A stretch of 64,000 nucleotides of DNA, from positions 5,803,501 through 5,867,500 of the forward strand of contig NZ_CP062231.1 of assembly GCF_024707525.1 (NCBI RefSeq). Reading direction: 5' to 3'. Source of the DNA: Rhizobium sp. TH2 (GTDB lineage Bacteria; Pseudomonadota; Alphaproteobacteria; Rhizobiales; Rhizobiaceae). Position 1 is the stretch's first letter. Every line of letters starts with the position of its first letter. Position numbers and translations under genes: made by a program. Positions 41,504 through 50,940 of the stretch are shown here, piece after piece. Under the pieces are notes generated by a model. It was not told the DNA's origin and ran no database searches. It saw nothing but the letters and a program-made list of their open reading frames with translations.

Positions 41504-42772
41504 ATGGATATGAACGAAGCACAGAGCGCCACCATGAGCGGCGATGTCATCGACATGGAGAAGCTGGAAAAGCTGGCGGAAGTGGCCGTCAAGGTCGGGC
41601 TCGACCTGCAGAAGGGCCAGGACCTGGTGATCACCGCGCCGGTCGCCGCCATGCCGCTGGTGCGCTTCATCACCAAGCACGCCTATCTCGCCGGTGGCGG
41701 GCTGGTGACGGCGTTTTACAATGACGAAGTCACGACGCTGATGCGCTACCAGCACGCCGAGAATTCGACGTTCGATCGCGCCGCCGGTTGGCTCTACAAG
41801 GGCATGGCCGAGGCCTATGCCAATGGTGCCGCGCGGCTGGCGATTTCCGGCGACAATCCCATGTTGTTGTCGAGCCAGGATCCGGACAAGGTCGCTCGCG
41901 CCAACCGCGCCATGTCGACGGCCTACAAGCCGGCGCTCGAAAAGATCTCCAATTTCGAGATCAACTGGAACATCGTTTCGTATCCGAATCCGTCCTGGGC
42001 CAAGCAGATGTTCCCGGAACTCGAGGAAAACGCGGCGGTCAGGAAACTGGCGGATGCGATCTTCGCCGCCTCGCGCGTCGATGTCGCCGATCCGGTCGCG
42101 GCGTGGAAGGCGCATAATGCAGCGCTCCACAGCCGCAGCACCTGGCTCAACGGCCAGAATTTCGCTTCGCTGCATTTCAAGGGCCCCGGCACTGACCTGA
42201 CGGTGGGTCTCGCCGACGGCCACGAATGGCATGGCGGCGCCTCCGTCGCCAAGAACGGCGTGACCTGCAATCCCAACATCCCGACCGAGGAAGTGTTCAC
42301 CACGCCGCACGCGCACCGCGTCGATGGCGTTGCATCCTCGACGAAGCCGCTGTCGCATCAGGGCACGCTGATCGACAATATCCAGGTGCGTTTCGAAGCC
42401 GGCCGGATCGTCGAGGCCAAGGCGTCGAAGGGCGAGGAAGTGCTGAAAAAGGTACTGGAAACCGACGAGGGCGCCTCGCGGCTCGGCGAAGTGGCGCTGG
42501 TGCCGCATTCCTCGCCGATCTCGGCCTCGGGGCTGTTGTTCTTCAACACGCTGTTCGATGAGAATGCCGCCTGCCATATCGCGCTCGGCCAGTGCTATTC
42601 GAAATGTTTTGTCGACGGCGCCAACCTGACGCCCGAACAGATCGCCGCCCAGGGCGGCAATTCGAGCCTGATCCATATCGACTGGATGATCGGCTCGGGT
42701 GCGGTGGATGTGGATGGCGTGAAGCACGATGGCACGCGGGTGCCGGTGATGAGAAAGGGGGAGTGGGCTTGA
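41504..42772 (+). CDS. M29-family aminopeptidase
   Basis: A 422-residue metallopeptidase of the thermophilic aminopeptidase (AmpS/PepS) type. LEKLAEVAVKVGLDLQKGQDLVI is the N-terminal signature; the metal-binding centre includes the conserved TEEVFTTPH block and the C-terminal HIALGQCY and HIDWMIGS regions. AGGTGGA precedes ATG 41504, which is preferred over ATG 41480 or later ones. Cytoplasmic. Confidence 0.88.
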   Translation: MDMNEAQSATMSGDVIDMEKLEKLAEVAVKVGLDLQKGQDLVITAPVAAMPLVRFITKHAYLAGGGLVTAFYNDEVTTLMRYQHAENSTFDRAAGWLYKGMAEAYANGAARLAISGDNPMLLSSQDPDKVARANRAMSTAYKPALEKISNFEINWNIVSYPNPSWAKQMFPELEENAAVRKLADAIFAASRVDVADPVAAWKAHNAALHSRSTWLNGQNFASLHFKGPGTDLTVGLADGHEWHGGASVAKNGVTCNPNIPTEEVFTTPHAHRVDGVASSTKPLSHQGTLIDNIQVRFEAGRIVEAKASKGEEVLKKVLETDEGASRLGEVALVPHSSPISASGLLFFNTLFDENAACHIALGQCYSKCFVDGANLTPEQIAAQGGNSSLIHIDWMIGSGAVDVDGVKHDGTRVPVMRKGEWA

Positions 42773-42817
42773 CGTTAAGGTATCGCGCTCACGCGATGTC
42801 ATGCAATTCGTCACGCT

Positions 42818-43028
42818 TTCACCCCTCACCAAGCGCGTCCATGCACTCGACCCATGGTCTCGCGCGGACTTGCTATCCTCTCCCACAGGGGGAGAGGTAA
42901 GGTGCCCCGCACTCGGCTTTCACTTGAGGCAAGACAGTGCCGCGAGTCCATCTCTCCCCCTGTGGGAGAGGATACGCCGGCCGCGTAAGCCGCAGGCGAA
43001 CGCTTGGCCGTAGTTGGTGAGGGGTGAA
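42818..43028. repeat. nested palindromic repeat element
   Basis: Outer arms TTCACCCCTCACCAA (42818-42832) and TTGGTGAGGGGTGAA (43014-43028) are exact complements. Inner arms 42874-42897 and 42951-42974 (CTCTCCCACAGGGGGAGAG core) are complementary over 24 bases with one or two mismatches. The element resembles the palindromic intergenic repeats common in Hyphomicrobiales. Confidence 0.75.
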
Positions 43029-43084
43029 TGCAAGGGCACATAAAGTTTGCGATCCTATCCCAAAAACACACCTCCACATTCACG

Positions 43085-43480
43085 CGAGCGTTTCCGCTCC
43101 GTGGTTTGGCCATGCACGTCCCCGATCCCTTCGCTTTGGCATGAAGGATCGGCCGGGGCACGTCTCCGTGCCGAGGTAATAGGCCCGCCTGTGGAACGGG
43201 CCGTTAAGACACGTCGCCGTGCCCCGTCATGCGGTGTCTCCATCCACGAACTCGCCAGCACTGCCCCCGTATCTCCATCCTTGCGGGACTGGAGGCGGAT
43301 ATGTGTGCGCTACAGCGCACGTCCGGGGCGAAACTCAGCCTTGCGGCTGCCGTCCCCAGAGGACTGGCCCTTCTCGCGGACGCCCCGCATGGAGACTTAC
43401 GTCGCTTCCCCATGCCGGTCACCGGTCCCGCCTCGCCCTGACGCCTCAGGGTGTAGCCGATGCGGAACGGCAGGGAGTAT
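43085..43480. ncRNA. structured, possibly conserved non-coding sequence
   Basis: No gene is supported here. The sequence can form stable stems: CGGGGCACG at 43154-43162 pairs with CGTGCCCCG at 43218-43226, enclosing GGCCCG (43182-43187) paired with CGGGCC (43197-43202). More C+G stems lie to 43480. The text recalls intergenic sequences repeated in related genomes, so it may be a structured RNA or an interspersed repeat. Strand unknown. Confidence 0.35.
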
Positions 43481-43598
43481 GGCATGGAGCTGGGAATTTG
43501 GGAAGACGGAAGAGGATTATTTTCCTAAAATGAATACCAAGCATTTGATTTGGTTGAAAAAGAAAATACCAAAGAGCGCTTGCTTCTGGGTCAAGGAC

Positions 43599-43775
43599 GA
43601 CCCCGCCCCGCACCCCTCCCCACAAGGGGGAGGGGCCAATCCGTGGCGCCTGATCCGACCATAGCATGGCCTTCACATGTTGCGCCGAAGAGAGCGGCCC
43701 ATGCGTAACGTTGAATGGCGCGAGGCGGCGCTGCAGCTTGGCCCTCCCTTGTGGGGAGGGGTTGGGGCGGGGTCT
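43599..43775. repeat. palindromic repeat element, copy 1
   Basis: Ends GACCCCGCCCC (from 43599) and GGGGCGGGGTC (to 43775), with CCCCTCCCCACAAGGGG inside on the left and its complement on the right. A second copy of the same element lies at 56348-56512. Confidence 0.75.
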
Positions 43776-43844
43776 TAACTACGGACATTTTCGCGACGGC
43801 GCCGCGGTTCGCCCGTCTCAGGGCGCGTAACGGCCGCCGAACAA

Positions 43845-44435
43845 TCAAAGCGTGGCGACTTCCCGCCTGACCCGCTCCAGAAACCGCTCGCGCTTTTCCA
43901 GCGTCGACTGATCCATGTTGTGCAGTGACACCATCCTGAAATCCAGCCCCTTGGAGCAGAAGGCGGCGACGCCGCGCTTGAGCAGGCGCTTGACCGGATT
44001 GCCCATGTAGAAATGCACGATCCACCATGGCGAGCCGGTCGTCGTCAGCGCCCAGAAATGTCTGATATTGCCGAGCATGGGAACAAGCCGGCCATTCCCC
44101 GGATCTATTTCGTACGCCACGCCCGGTGCAAAGACGCGGTCCAGATAGCCCTTGAGAATGGCCGGCAGGTTGAACCACCATTGCGGAAATACAAAGATCA
44201 GGCCATCCGCGGCGCGGAGTCGCGCAACGAGCGGCGCGACAGTGGAAATGTCGTAGTCCGGCTCCATGTGACGCGCCCGCTCGTCGGCCGTCAGCCTCGG
44301 ATCGAAATCTTCGGCGTAGAGATCGAGAAGGTCGGTCGTGTGGCCGCTCGCCCGCAGGGCCTCCACCGCCGTCCTTGCCATGGCGGCGGCAAAACTCTCC
44401 TTGATCGGATGGGCGAGGACCACGAGAATGTGCAT
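43845..44435 (-). CDS. NAD(P)H-dependent oxidoreductase, flavodoxin-like
   Basis: A 196-residue quinone reductase-type protein (KefF/YwrO/MdaB-like) from ATG 44435. MHILVVLAHPIKESFAAAM is the flavin-binding start; FPQWWFNLPAILKGYLDRVF is the signature loop; TTTGSPWW binds FMN/FAD. It starts one base after the xseA stop, so it is co-transcribed. Confidence 0.9.
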   Translation of the reverse strand: MHILVVLAHPIKESFAAAMARTAVEALRASGHTTDLLDLYAEDFDPRLTADERARHMEPDYDISTVAPLVARLRAADGLIFVFPQWWFNLPAILKGYLDRVFAPGVAYEIDPGNGRLVPMLGNIRHFWALTTTGSPWWIVHFYMGNPVKRLLKRGVAAFCSKGLDFRMVSLHNMDQSTLEKRERFLERVRREVATL

Positions 44436-44436
44436 G

Positions 44437-46023
44437 TCAGAACAGGCTCCCCTGATTACCCTTTTCGGGCGCCGGCTTTTGCGCAGATCGCTTCTTAGCC
44501 GGCGAAGCAATTGCCGAGGCGTTCTCTCCCGCGACGGCCTTGACCGCGCCATCGGCGAATTCGATCGACAGCGCATCGCCCTCCGAAATCATCGCGGCGG
44601 AAGACAGGACCCTCTCGTCATCGCCACGAATCACCGCATAGCCACGCTTCAGCACATTCTTGTACGACAGCGATTGCAGGATGCGGTCCTGCGCCAAGAG
44701 CGTCTGCCGGTGCCGCGCGAGCAGATTGGCGACGGCGGAATCGCCGCGCCTTGCGGCATTGCCGAGTCTGTCTTTTTGGCGTTCGGAGTGGGTGTGCAGA
44801 CGTGCCGGGAATCCCGCGAGCACCGCATCGGCCCTGGCGATGCGGGCCTTCTGGCGGTCGAACATGCGCTCGATAACGCGTTCGGCACGGGTCATCCGCT
44901 CGCCGAGCTTCTGGCGTTGCTCGGCGATGCGGGTCGAGAGGATGGCGGGGCGGAGATTGGCCGAGACACGCTCGAAGGCGCGGCGCTTGGTGACCGTGGT
45001 CATTTCCAGCCCGCGGCCAAGACGGGACGCGGCCTCGTCGAAGCGGCGGCGGGGGAGCGCGAGGATCTGGTCGAGCGAGGGGAGCGCGCGGATAAGGTCG
45101 CGAACCTCGCGGCGGCGCGTATCCATCTGGCGGCTCATGGCGCGGGAGAGACGAGCGGCGAGATTGGCGATCTGGGCTTCGAGGTCGGCCCTGACCGGTA
45201 CGGCCATTTCGGCGGCCCCGGTTGGGGTGGGCGCGCGCTGGTCGCTCGCATAGTCGATCAAGGTCCAGTCGGTCTCGTGGCCGACGGCGGAGATCAGCGG
45301 GATTTCCGAGCTGGCCGCGGCGCGCACCACGATCTCGTCGTTGAACGACCAGAGATCCTCAAGGCTGCCGCCACCGCGCGCCACGATCAGCACATCGGGC
45401 CGGGCGATCGGCCCGCCGGGTTCGAACTCGTTGAAACCGCGGATGGCGTTGGCGACCTCCGCGCCCGAGCCTTCGCCCTGCACCTTCACCGGCCAGACGA
45501 TGACGTGCAACGGGAAGCGGTCCGAGATGCGGTGCAGGATATCGCGGATGACGGCGCCGGTCGGCGAGGTCACGACGCCGATCACCATCGGCATGAAGGG
45601 CAGCAATTGTTTGCGCGCGGCGTCGAACAGGCCTTCGGACTGGAGCTTGCGCTTGCGCTCCTCGATCAGCGCCATCAGCGCGCCGACGCCGGCGGGCTCC
45701 AGGCTCTCGATCACGATCTGGTATTTGGACGAGCCGGGGAAGGTGGTGATCTTGCCCGTGGCGATCACCTCCATGCCCTCTTCGGGCCGCGTCTTCAGCT
45801 TGGAAAACGATCCCTTCCAGATCACGGCTTCCAGCCGCGCGCGATCGTCCTTGAGCGCGAAGTAGGCATGGCCCGAAGAATGCGGGCCGCGATAGCCGGA
45901 AATCTCGCCGCGCACCCGCACCTGGTCGAAGGCCTGTTCCATGGTGCGTTTGATCGAGCCGGAGAGCTCGGTCACCGTATATTCGATGAGGTTTGACGGC
46001 GAATCATTCTCGAAGAAGGTCAT
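44437..46023 (-). CDS. xseA: exodeoxyribonuclease VII large subunit
   Basis: A 528-residue nuclease subunit. N-terminal OB fold ([28 protein letters not shown]); the catalytic domain has [17 protein letters not shown] and the [21 protein letters not shown] block; coiled coil and C-terminal segment follow. Degrades single-stranded DNA with the small subunit XseB, not in this window. Confidence 0.95.
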   Translation of the reverse strand: MTFFENDSPSNLIEYTVTELSGSIKRTMEQAFDQVRVRGEISGYRGPHSSGHAYFALKDDRARLEAVIWKGSFSKLKTRPEEGMEVIATGKITTFPGSSKYQIVIESLEPAGVGALMALIEERKRKLQSEGLFDAARKQLLPFMPMVIGVVTSPTGAVIRDILHRISDRFPLHVIVWPVKVQGEGSGAEVANAIRGFNEFEPGGPIARPDVLIVARGGGSLEDLWSFNDEIVVRAAASSEIPLISAVGHETDWTLIDYASDQRAPTPTGAAEMAVPVRADLEAQIANLAARLSRAMSRQMDTRRREVRDLIRALPSLDQILALPRRRFDEAASRLGRGLEMTTVTKRRAFERVSANLRPAILSTRIAEQRQKLGERMTRAERVIERMFDRQKARIARADAVLAGFPARLHTHSERQKDRLGNAARRGDSAVANLLARHRQTLLAQDRILQSLSYKNVLKRGYAVIRGDDERVLSSAAMISEGDALSIEFADGAVKAVAGENASAIASPAKKRSAQKPAPEKGNQGSLF

Positions 46024-46053
46024 GTCGGGATATTGACCGGTTCACGCCGGTTT

Positions 46054-46108
46054 GAACAGCGATGGCCGGTTCGAGCAGCGATGACCGGTTGAGCAGCGAT
46101 GGCCGGGC
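46054..46108. repeat. three tandem 18-19 bp repeats
   Basis: Copies of GAACAGCGATGGCCGGTT start at 46054, 46072 and 46091 with small changes. They lie between xseA and the PilZ gene, just before the CtrA-like box. Confidence 0.7.
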
Positions 46109-46113
46109 CGGCG

Positions 46114-46128
46114 TTAATCGCATCTTAA
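46114..46128 (+). promoter_or_regulatory. CtrA-type box upstream of the PilZ gene
   Basis: A perfect TTAA-N7-TTAA (TTAATCGCATCTTAA) 43 bp before the PilZ start. This is the full CtrA-P consensus of alphaproteobacteria. Eight fixed A/T bases in G+C-rich DNA make chance unlikely, although not impossible. Confidence 0.6.
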
Positions 46129-46170
46129 TTTGTTCCATGGCTAATTTCGAATATTCTAACGGAGGGTTTC

Positions 46171-46506
46171 ATGATGAATGCCCACAACAGCATCGTGCTG
46201 GAAGACGAGCAGCGGCACTTTCGCCGCAGGCAGGTCCGGCTGGATGCGATGCTCTCGTGCATGCGCAGCGGCCTGCGCGGCTATATCTCCCAGTCGGCCA
46301 TGGTGCTCAACCTCTCGGAAGGCGGCTGCATGGTCTCATGCGCCTCGACGGACGGGCTGACCAACGACCTTCATATCGTCATCGCCGGGCTTCCCGCCAA
46401 GATCGGGTGTACGGTGGTGGGCCGGACGGCGGTGCGGCTCAACCTGCAATTCACCGAAATGCTGCCGCCACACGAGATCGACAGGCTGGCCGCAAGGCGC
46501 TTCTGA
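46171..46506 (+). CDS. PilZ-domain protein
   Basis: A 111-residue protein. The PilZ c-di-GMP motifs are RRRQVR near residue 18 and NLSEGGCMV near 48. GGAGG is six bases before ATG 46171; ATG 46174 is next. A small PilZ protein downstream of a CtrA box suggests a role in the swim-stick or cell cycle switch, which is inference. Confidence 0.88.
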   Translation: MMNAHNSIVLEDEQRHFRRRQVRLDAMLSCMRSGLRGYISQSAMVLNLSEGGCMVSCASTDGLTNDLHIVIAGLPAKIGCTVVGRTAVRLNLQFTEMLPPHEIDRLAARRF

Positions 46507-46609
46507 GCGAACCACGCCTTTTCATGGACGGACATACGCTTTTCCGCTAAGGAACGGCCACCGGCGGGCAAGCACTCGCCGCGATCACGCGTCCATGATC
46601 CGGGGTGAC

Positions 46610-47824
46610 ATGCAGGAAACCGAAACCCAACCGTTCCGCCGCCAGGTGTTCTTCATCAGCGGCTACGATCCGCGTGGCGCGCTCTTCCTGCACAAGAACT
46701 GCGTCACCGAGACCGACAAGTGGAGCGAGACCAGCGGCTATCCCGTCAAGACCGGTCCGCGCAAGAATATCGGCAAACTGGTTCGGCGCTGGGTGATTAC
46801 CTCGGATATTCCGGGCGGTCCGGCCGAGACGAATTTCGATTTCCTGCAATGGGACGACATCATCCGCGCCCATTGGGACAAGCGTAACTGGCTGGTCTAT
46901 CTCCAGGGAATCGGGGTGCTGTGGCGGCTTTTCCTAGATGGGGTCTTTACCCGTACGATCCGCGATTCCTGGCCGATTTCCACTGTGATGGTCGCACCTG
47001 CCGCGACCGCCATCCTGCATGGCCTCGGCGTGCTGCTGCCGTTGATCGGGCTCATCGGCCTTTATTTCTTCCCCGGCATCATCGGCAAGGTCATCGCGCT
47101 GGCGCTGATCGGCATCGGCGCCTATGCGTTCTGGTGGATCCGCAAGAACATGGATCGTTACCGGCCGGAATGGAACGGGCGGATCGGCGTGTTTGCCAAC
47201 AAGATGGCGATCTCGCGCGATAGTGTGCCCGGTCTCGACGAACGGCTCAACCAGATGGCCGACCATATCGTGGCGTCGATCGAGGAGGGCAAGCCGGATG
47301 AGGCGCTGATCATCGGCCACAGTTTCGGCACCACGCTTGCCACCATCGTTGCCGCGCGCGTGCTGGAACGGCGGCCGGAATGGGGGGGCAAGGATTCCCC
47401 GCTCGGATTTGTCACGCTTGGCCAGACCCAATCGCTGCTGTCGTTCCGGAAGAAGCACGGCTGGTACCACGAGGAGCTGTCGCGCTTCGCGAAATTCCCG
47501 GATTTCAATTGGCTGGATTTCTCTTCGCCGCCGGATGGCGCCTGCTTCGCGCTGATCAACGTGCTGGATTTCCTGCCGAATCCGCCGAAGAGCATGCCGA
47601 AGATGCTGAACGCCCAGTTTCATAAGATCCACACCGAGGAGCATATGAACGAGGCGCGCTATTTCCGCATGCTGATGCATTTCTTCTATCTGCATGCCAA
47701 TGGACATCCGCAGATCGGCACCGATCTCTACGATTTCGTGCTGCTGATTGCGGGAAATCAAAGCGCGCGTCAGCGCTACGCCGCAAGACAGTCTGGCAAG
47801 CCGTATTTCAAGAAGGAAAAGTGA
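46610..47824 (+). CDS. membrane-associated alpha/beta-hydrolase-like protein
   Basis: A 404-residue protein. QVFFISGYDPRG begins an alpha/beta hydrolase core, a hydrophobic two-helix insertion lies near 125-160 (GLGVLLPLIGLIGLYFFPGIIG), and IIGHSFGTTLA near residue 232 is the nucleophile elbow. The frame overlaps or abuts the P450 gene. Likely a lipase or esterase anchored to the membrane. Start ATG 46610 is chosen over 46595. Confidence 0.7.
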   Translation: MQETETQPFRRQVFFISGYDPRGALFLHKNCVTETDKWSETSGYPVKTGPRKNIGKLVRRWVITSDIPGGPAETNFDFLQWDDIIRAHWDKRNWLVYLQGIGVLWRLFLDGVFTRTIRDSWPISTVMVAPAATAILHGLGVLLPLIGLIGLYFFPGIIGKVIALALIGIGAYAFWWIRKNMDRYRPEWNGRIGVFANKMAISRDSVPGLDERLNQMADHIVASIEEGKPDEALIIGHSFGTTLATIVAARVLERRPEWGGKDSPLGFVTLGQTQSLLSFRKKHGWYHEELSRFAKFPDFNWLDFSSPPDGACFALINVLDFLPNPPKSMPKMLNAQFHKIHTEEHMNEARYFRMLMHFFYLHANGHPQIGTDLYDFVLLIAGNQSARQRYAARQSGKPYFKKEK

Positions 47825-47826
47825 GA

Positions 47827-49206
47827 ATGAGCCGCCGCATCATCGGCCCGATGCCGGAGATCAGGAAGACGCGGCCCTCGCCGCTCACCCGCATCATCAA
47901 GGGGCGGCACTCCTCGCTCGACGTTCTCTTCGAGAAGAGCTATTCGATGAAGATGGGCGAATTCACCGGCGCCCGCCGCAGGTTCTATTTCCTCACGCAG
48001 CCGGATATCGTCAACCGCATCCTCGGCGAGGACGTGGCGCTCTACCCCAAGAGCGACCTGATGGGGACGATCCTCTACCAGATCCTCGGCAACGGCGTGT
48101 TCGTCTCGAACGGCGAGGTGTGGAAGCGCCAGCGCCGGATGATGAACCCGGCCTTCGAATTCGCCCGCATCTCTGAAGTCTTCCCGCTGATGATGCAGGC
48201 GGCCGAAGACATGAAAAAGCGGCTCGATGCGGTCGCCGACGGCCGCGAGGTCTCGATCGATTTCGAGATGACGCATGTGACGGCCGATATCATCTTCCGG
48301 ACAATCTTCTCCGAGCCGATCCCGCCCGAGGACGCGGAGTCGATCTTCACCGCCTTCAACAACTACCAGGAACTCGCCTATATCCACGGTGTGTGGAACA
48401 TGGCGGGCTTGCCCCAGGCGCTCTCCATTCCAAGGCTGCGCGCTATCCGCCATGCACGCAACATCAGGGGCCCGCTGGCGCGAATGGTGCGCAAGCGCTT
48501 CGAACTGCTGGAGACCAACCCCGAGACCAGGCCGCAGGATATCCTGCAGTCGCTGATCGAGGCACGCGATGGCGACGGTTCGAAATTCACCGAGAAGGAA
48601 CTGATCGACCAGATCGCGGTGATGTTCCTCGCCGGTCATGAGACATCGGCGAGCGCGCTGTCCTGGGCGCTCTACCTGATCGCCAGTGACCGCGATGTGC
48701 AGGACCGCATGCATGCCGAGACCGAACTCGCCTTCGGGCAGGAAGGCGGGCTGCAACCCCGCCACTTCAAGTTCCTCAAGCTGACGCGCGATGTGTTCCG
48801 CGAGACGCTTCGGCTCTATCCGCCCGTTTCCTTCGTGCCGCGCGACATCACCGTGCCCGAGACGATGCGCGACAAGAAGCTGAAGAAGGGCTCGGCGATC
48901 TTCATCTCGCTCTGGCTGCTGCACCGTCATCGCGAGATCTGGAAGAACCCGGACATGTTCGATCCCGACCGCTTTTCGCGCGATGACGAGAAGGATGCGA
49001 TCCGCTCGGCCTACATGCCCTTCAGCCAGGGGCCGCGCGTCTGCCTCGGTGCATCCTTCGCGCTCCAGGAGGCTGCGATCATCCTGGCGATGATCATGCG
49101 GCATTACGATATCCAACCCGTCGAGGGCCACGTGCCGCGCCCGGTCGCGCGGTTGACGCTCAGGTCCGAAAACGGAATTCGGCTAAGACTAACAAAACGC
49201 TCGTGA
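47827..49206 (+). CDS. cytochrome P450
   Basis: A 459-residue monooxygenase. AGHETSAS is the oxygen-binding helix, ETLRLYPP the ExxR, and FSQGPRVCLG the heme loop with cysteine ligand. Full length and no N-terminal anchor, so soluble. ATG 47827 has AAGGA nine bases before; GTG 47821 overlaps the hydrolase stop and is an alternative. Substrate unknown; fatty-acid type (CYP102/CYP4-like) is suggested by the motifs. Confidence 0.93.
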   Translation: MSRRIIGPMPEIRKTRPSPLTRIIKGRHSSLDVLFEKSYSMKMGEFTGARRRFYFLTQPDIVNRILGEDVALYPKSDLMGTILYQILGNGVFVSNGEVWKRQRRMMNPAFEFARISEVFPLMMQAAEDMKKRLDAVADGREVSIDFEMTHVTADIIFRTIFSEPIPPEDAESIFTAFNNYQELAYIHGVWNMAGLPQALSIPRLRAIRHARNIRGPLARMVRKRFELLETNPETRPQDILQSLIEARDGDGSKFTEKELIDQIAVMFLAGHETSASALSWALYLIASDRDVQDRMHAETELAFGQEGGLQPRHFKFLKLTRDVFRETLRLYPPVSFVPRDITVPETMRDKKLKKGSAIFISLWLLHRHREIWKNPDMFDPDRFSRDDEKDAIRSAYMPFSQGPRVCLGASFALQEAAIILAMIMRHYDIQPVEGHVPRPVARLTLRSENGIRLRLTKRS

Positions 49207-49286
49207 AAATATTTTCGGCGCCTGCCATCCCCGCCCTTTTGGGCGGTGGGATAATGGCGCGTCGATTATATCAAAGGAGCAATTTC

Positions 49287-49550
49287 ATGCCTGACAGATT
49301 TCAGAATTCCTCACCTTCGCTTTCCGGCCCCGCCGCGCACGGATTTGCCGTGACGCCAAACGATACGAACGTGCTGTCCGAGACGACGCGGGCGCTCTAT
49401 GTCGGTTCGGCCGGCACCCTTGCCATCGTCATGGCGTCGGGCGCGAGCGTCACCTTCATCGGTGTCGCCTCGGGCACGGTGCTGCCCGTGCGCACGACCA
49501 AGGTCATGGCCACGGGGACGAGTGCCACGGATATTCTGGGGCTCGTCTGA
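49287..49550 (+). CDS. gene-transfer-agent head-spike base protein (RCAP_Rcc01079 family)
   Basis: An 87-residue protein from ATG 49287 with AAAGGAG upstream. TPNDTNVLSETTRALYVGSAGTLAIVMASG and PVRTTKVMATGTSATDILGLV match the small spike-base family (rcc01079) of the Rhodobacter capsulatus GTA head spikes. No capsid or tail gene is near, so this is an orphan pair with the next gene. Confidence 0.75.
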   Translation: MPDRFQNSSPSLSGPAAHGFAVTPNDTNVLSETTRALYVGSAGTLAIVMASGASVTFIGVASGTVLPVRTTKVMATGTSATDILGLV

Positions 49551-50908
49551 TGCTGGGAACCGGATTGGACATCATGCTTGCCGGCCAGAAGGCCTGGTGG
49601 CAGGCGCCGGCCCGTGCGGCGACCGAGGAGGGCACCGGCATATCCCGGCTGCCGGCGTCGATCGCCTCGTTCCGGCTGGGACGCTACGCCGTTACCAACC
49701 GGGAGGCCGCGTCGATCGCGGCCGCCTCCGCGGATGCGCTGACCCAGATGCAGGCCGTGGGTTTCTCCGGCCTCTTCAGCTTCACCCGTGCGAGCAATGC
49801 CAGTTTCATCGACGCGGGCGGTAACTTGCAGATCGCTGCATCCGATGTGCCGCGCTTCGACCATACCAATGGCAAACGGCAGCTTCTTCTCGAAGGCGCT
49901 TCGGCCAACGCCGTTCTGGCTTCGGAGATGACCGGCTTTACCGCAGGCCGGCGCTATCACGATGGCATCGGCAATGTCGGCGTCCTGCCCACAGGCATGT
50001 CGGTGAACTTCGGCGGCGCCAACACCGGCTACGTAGATCTCATCTCGGTGATCACCGACAGCAGGGGGCGGAAGCGTCTAAGGCTCGAATTCAACATCGC
50101 CAATGCCACCGGCTCCACGCAGTTTCCCCGGTTTCGCTTTGCCGAGGTTGCGGGCGTGGCGGGCGAACTCTGGTCGGCATCCGTCTTCGTGGCGGTCATA
50201 TCGTCAAGTCACACGGTAAGCATGCTGACCGAGGCACAAACGCCTACAGGCAGCATGCAGAGCGCCAACCTGGTCACTGGTGACAATACCATCATGCTGA
50301 ATGGTGGTGTTTTTCCATCCGGCGGCCAGACCATGGTGCGATCGCAATTCGGCGTTTCGCTGCCGACCGGGCAGACCTGGACTGCCGTGATCGATGTCGC
50401 CTGCCCACAGCTCGAAAAATCGCCCCGCTGCACGAGCTACATTCCGACGACAGGCACTGCCGCAACGCGTGCCGCCGACAATTGCCAGTTCGGTCCAAAG
50501 GCGCTGGCGTTGATCGGCAGAACGGCGGTGGGCATCGTCCTCAAGGGCGAGGCGATCTGGGGTCCATCGGGCAATTTCGTCGGCTGCGCAAGTTCCCGCA
50601 TCGTCGGCCTCAACACCGCGCAGACGCAGATTTCGCTGGGCAATGCATCGGCCATACAGGTCGGCTCCGCCGTGACGGCGCCGTTGCCGGCTTTCGGCAC
50701 GGCGGTCGGCTGGGATGGCGCCGGCAAGGCGGGATCCTATAACGGCGCTGCCATCGCGACTTCGGCGACGCCGCATGACGCGACATTCACCTCGGCTTTT
50801 CTCGGTCGGGGTTCAGGTTTCGCCAACGGATGGTACGACGAATTCGTCCTCTATCCATTCCGGCCATCGGGCGCGTCGCTGGTCGCGAAAGCTGTTGCGT
50901 TCGTCTAA
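49550..50908 (+). CDS. phage/GTA head-spike fibre-like protein
   Basis: A 452-residue product that overlaps the spike-base stop by one base (TGATG). Sequence is rich in Ser/Thr/Gly with beta-strand repeats (FTRASNASFIDAGGNLQIA and the C-terminal SAFLGRGSGFANGWYDEFVLYP lectin-like block), typical of receptor-binding spikes with a concanavalin-like domain. It probably forms the spike with the base protein (rcc01080-like). Confidence 0.7.
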   Translation: MLGTGLDIMLAGQKAWWQAPARAATEEGTGISRLPASIASFRLGRYAVTNREAASIAAASADALTQMQAVGFSGLFSFTRASNASFIDAGGNLQIAASDVPRFDHTNGKRQLLLEGASANAVLASEMTGFTAGRRYHDGIGNVGVLPTGMSVNFGGANTGYVDLISVITDSRGRKRLRLEFNIANATGSTQFPRFRFAEVAGVAGELWSASVFVAVISSSHTVSMLTEAQTPTGSMQSANLVTGDNTIMLNGGVFPSGGQTMVRSQFGVSLPTGQTWTAVIDVACPQLEKSPRCTSYIPTTGTAATRAADNCQFGPKALALIGRTAVGIVLKGEAIWGPSGNFVGCASSRIVGLNTAQTQISLGNASAIQVGSAVTAPLPAFGTAVGWDGAGKAGSYNGAAIATSATPHDATFTSAFLGRGSGFANGWYDEFVLYPFRPSGASLVAKAVAFV

Positions 50909-50940
50909 CCATCTGTTCCGGCGGGTTTGTCCCGCCGGCT

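Noticed and set aside
41339..42886. A long open minus-strand stretch continuous with coaBC
   Set aside because: It lies opposite the M29 aminopeptidase gene, has the Arg/His/Gly-rich composition of antisense G+C-rich DNA, and CoaBC begins naturally at ATG 41338.
43047..43664. A 205-codon plus-strand frame in the large gap
   Set aside because: Composition is unlike a protein, it runs through palindromic repeats, and other frames are equally open. Treated as non-coding structure.
44338..45996. A 552-codon plus-strand frame
   Set aside because: Antisense of xseA, with antisense composition.
49203..49286. A longer start for the spike-base gene (ATG 49203 or 49254)
   Set aside because: AAAGGAG lies the right distance before ATG 49287, and the family begins with MPDxF.
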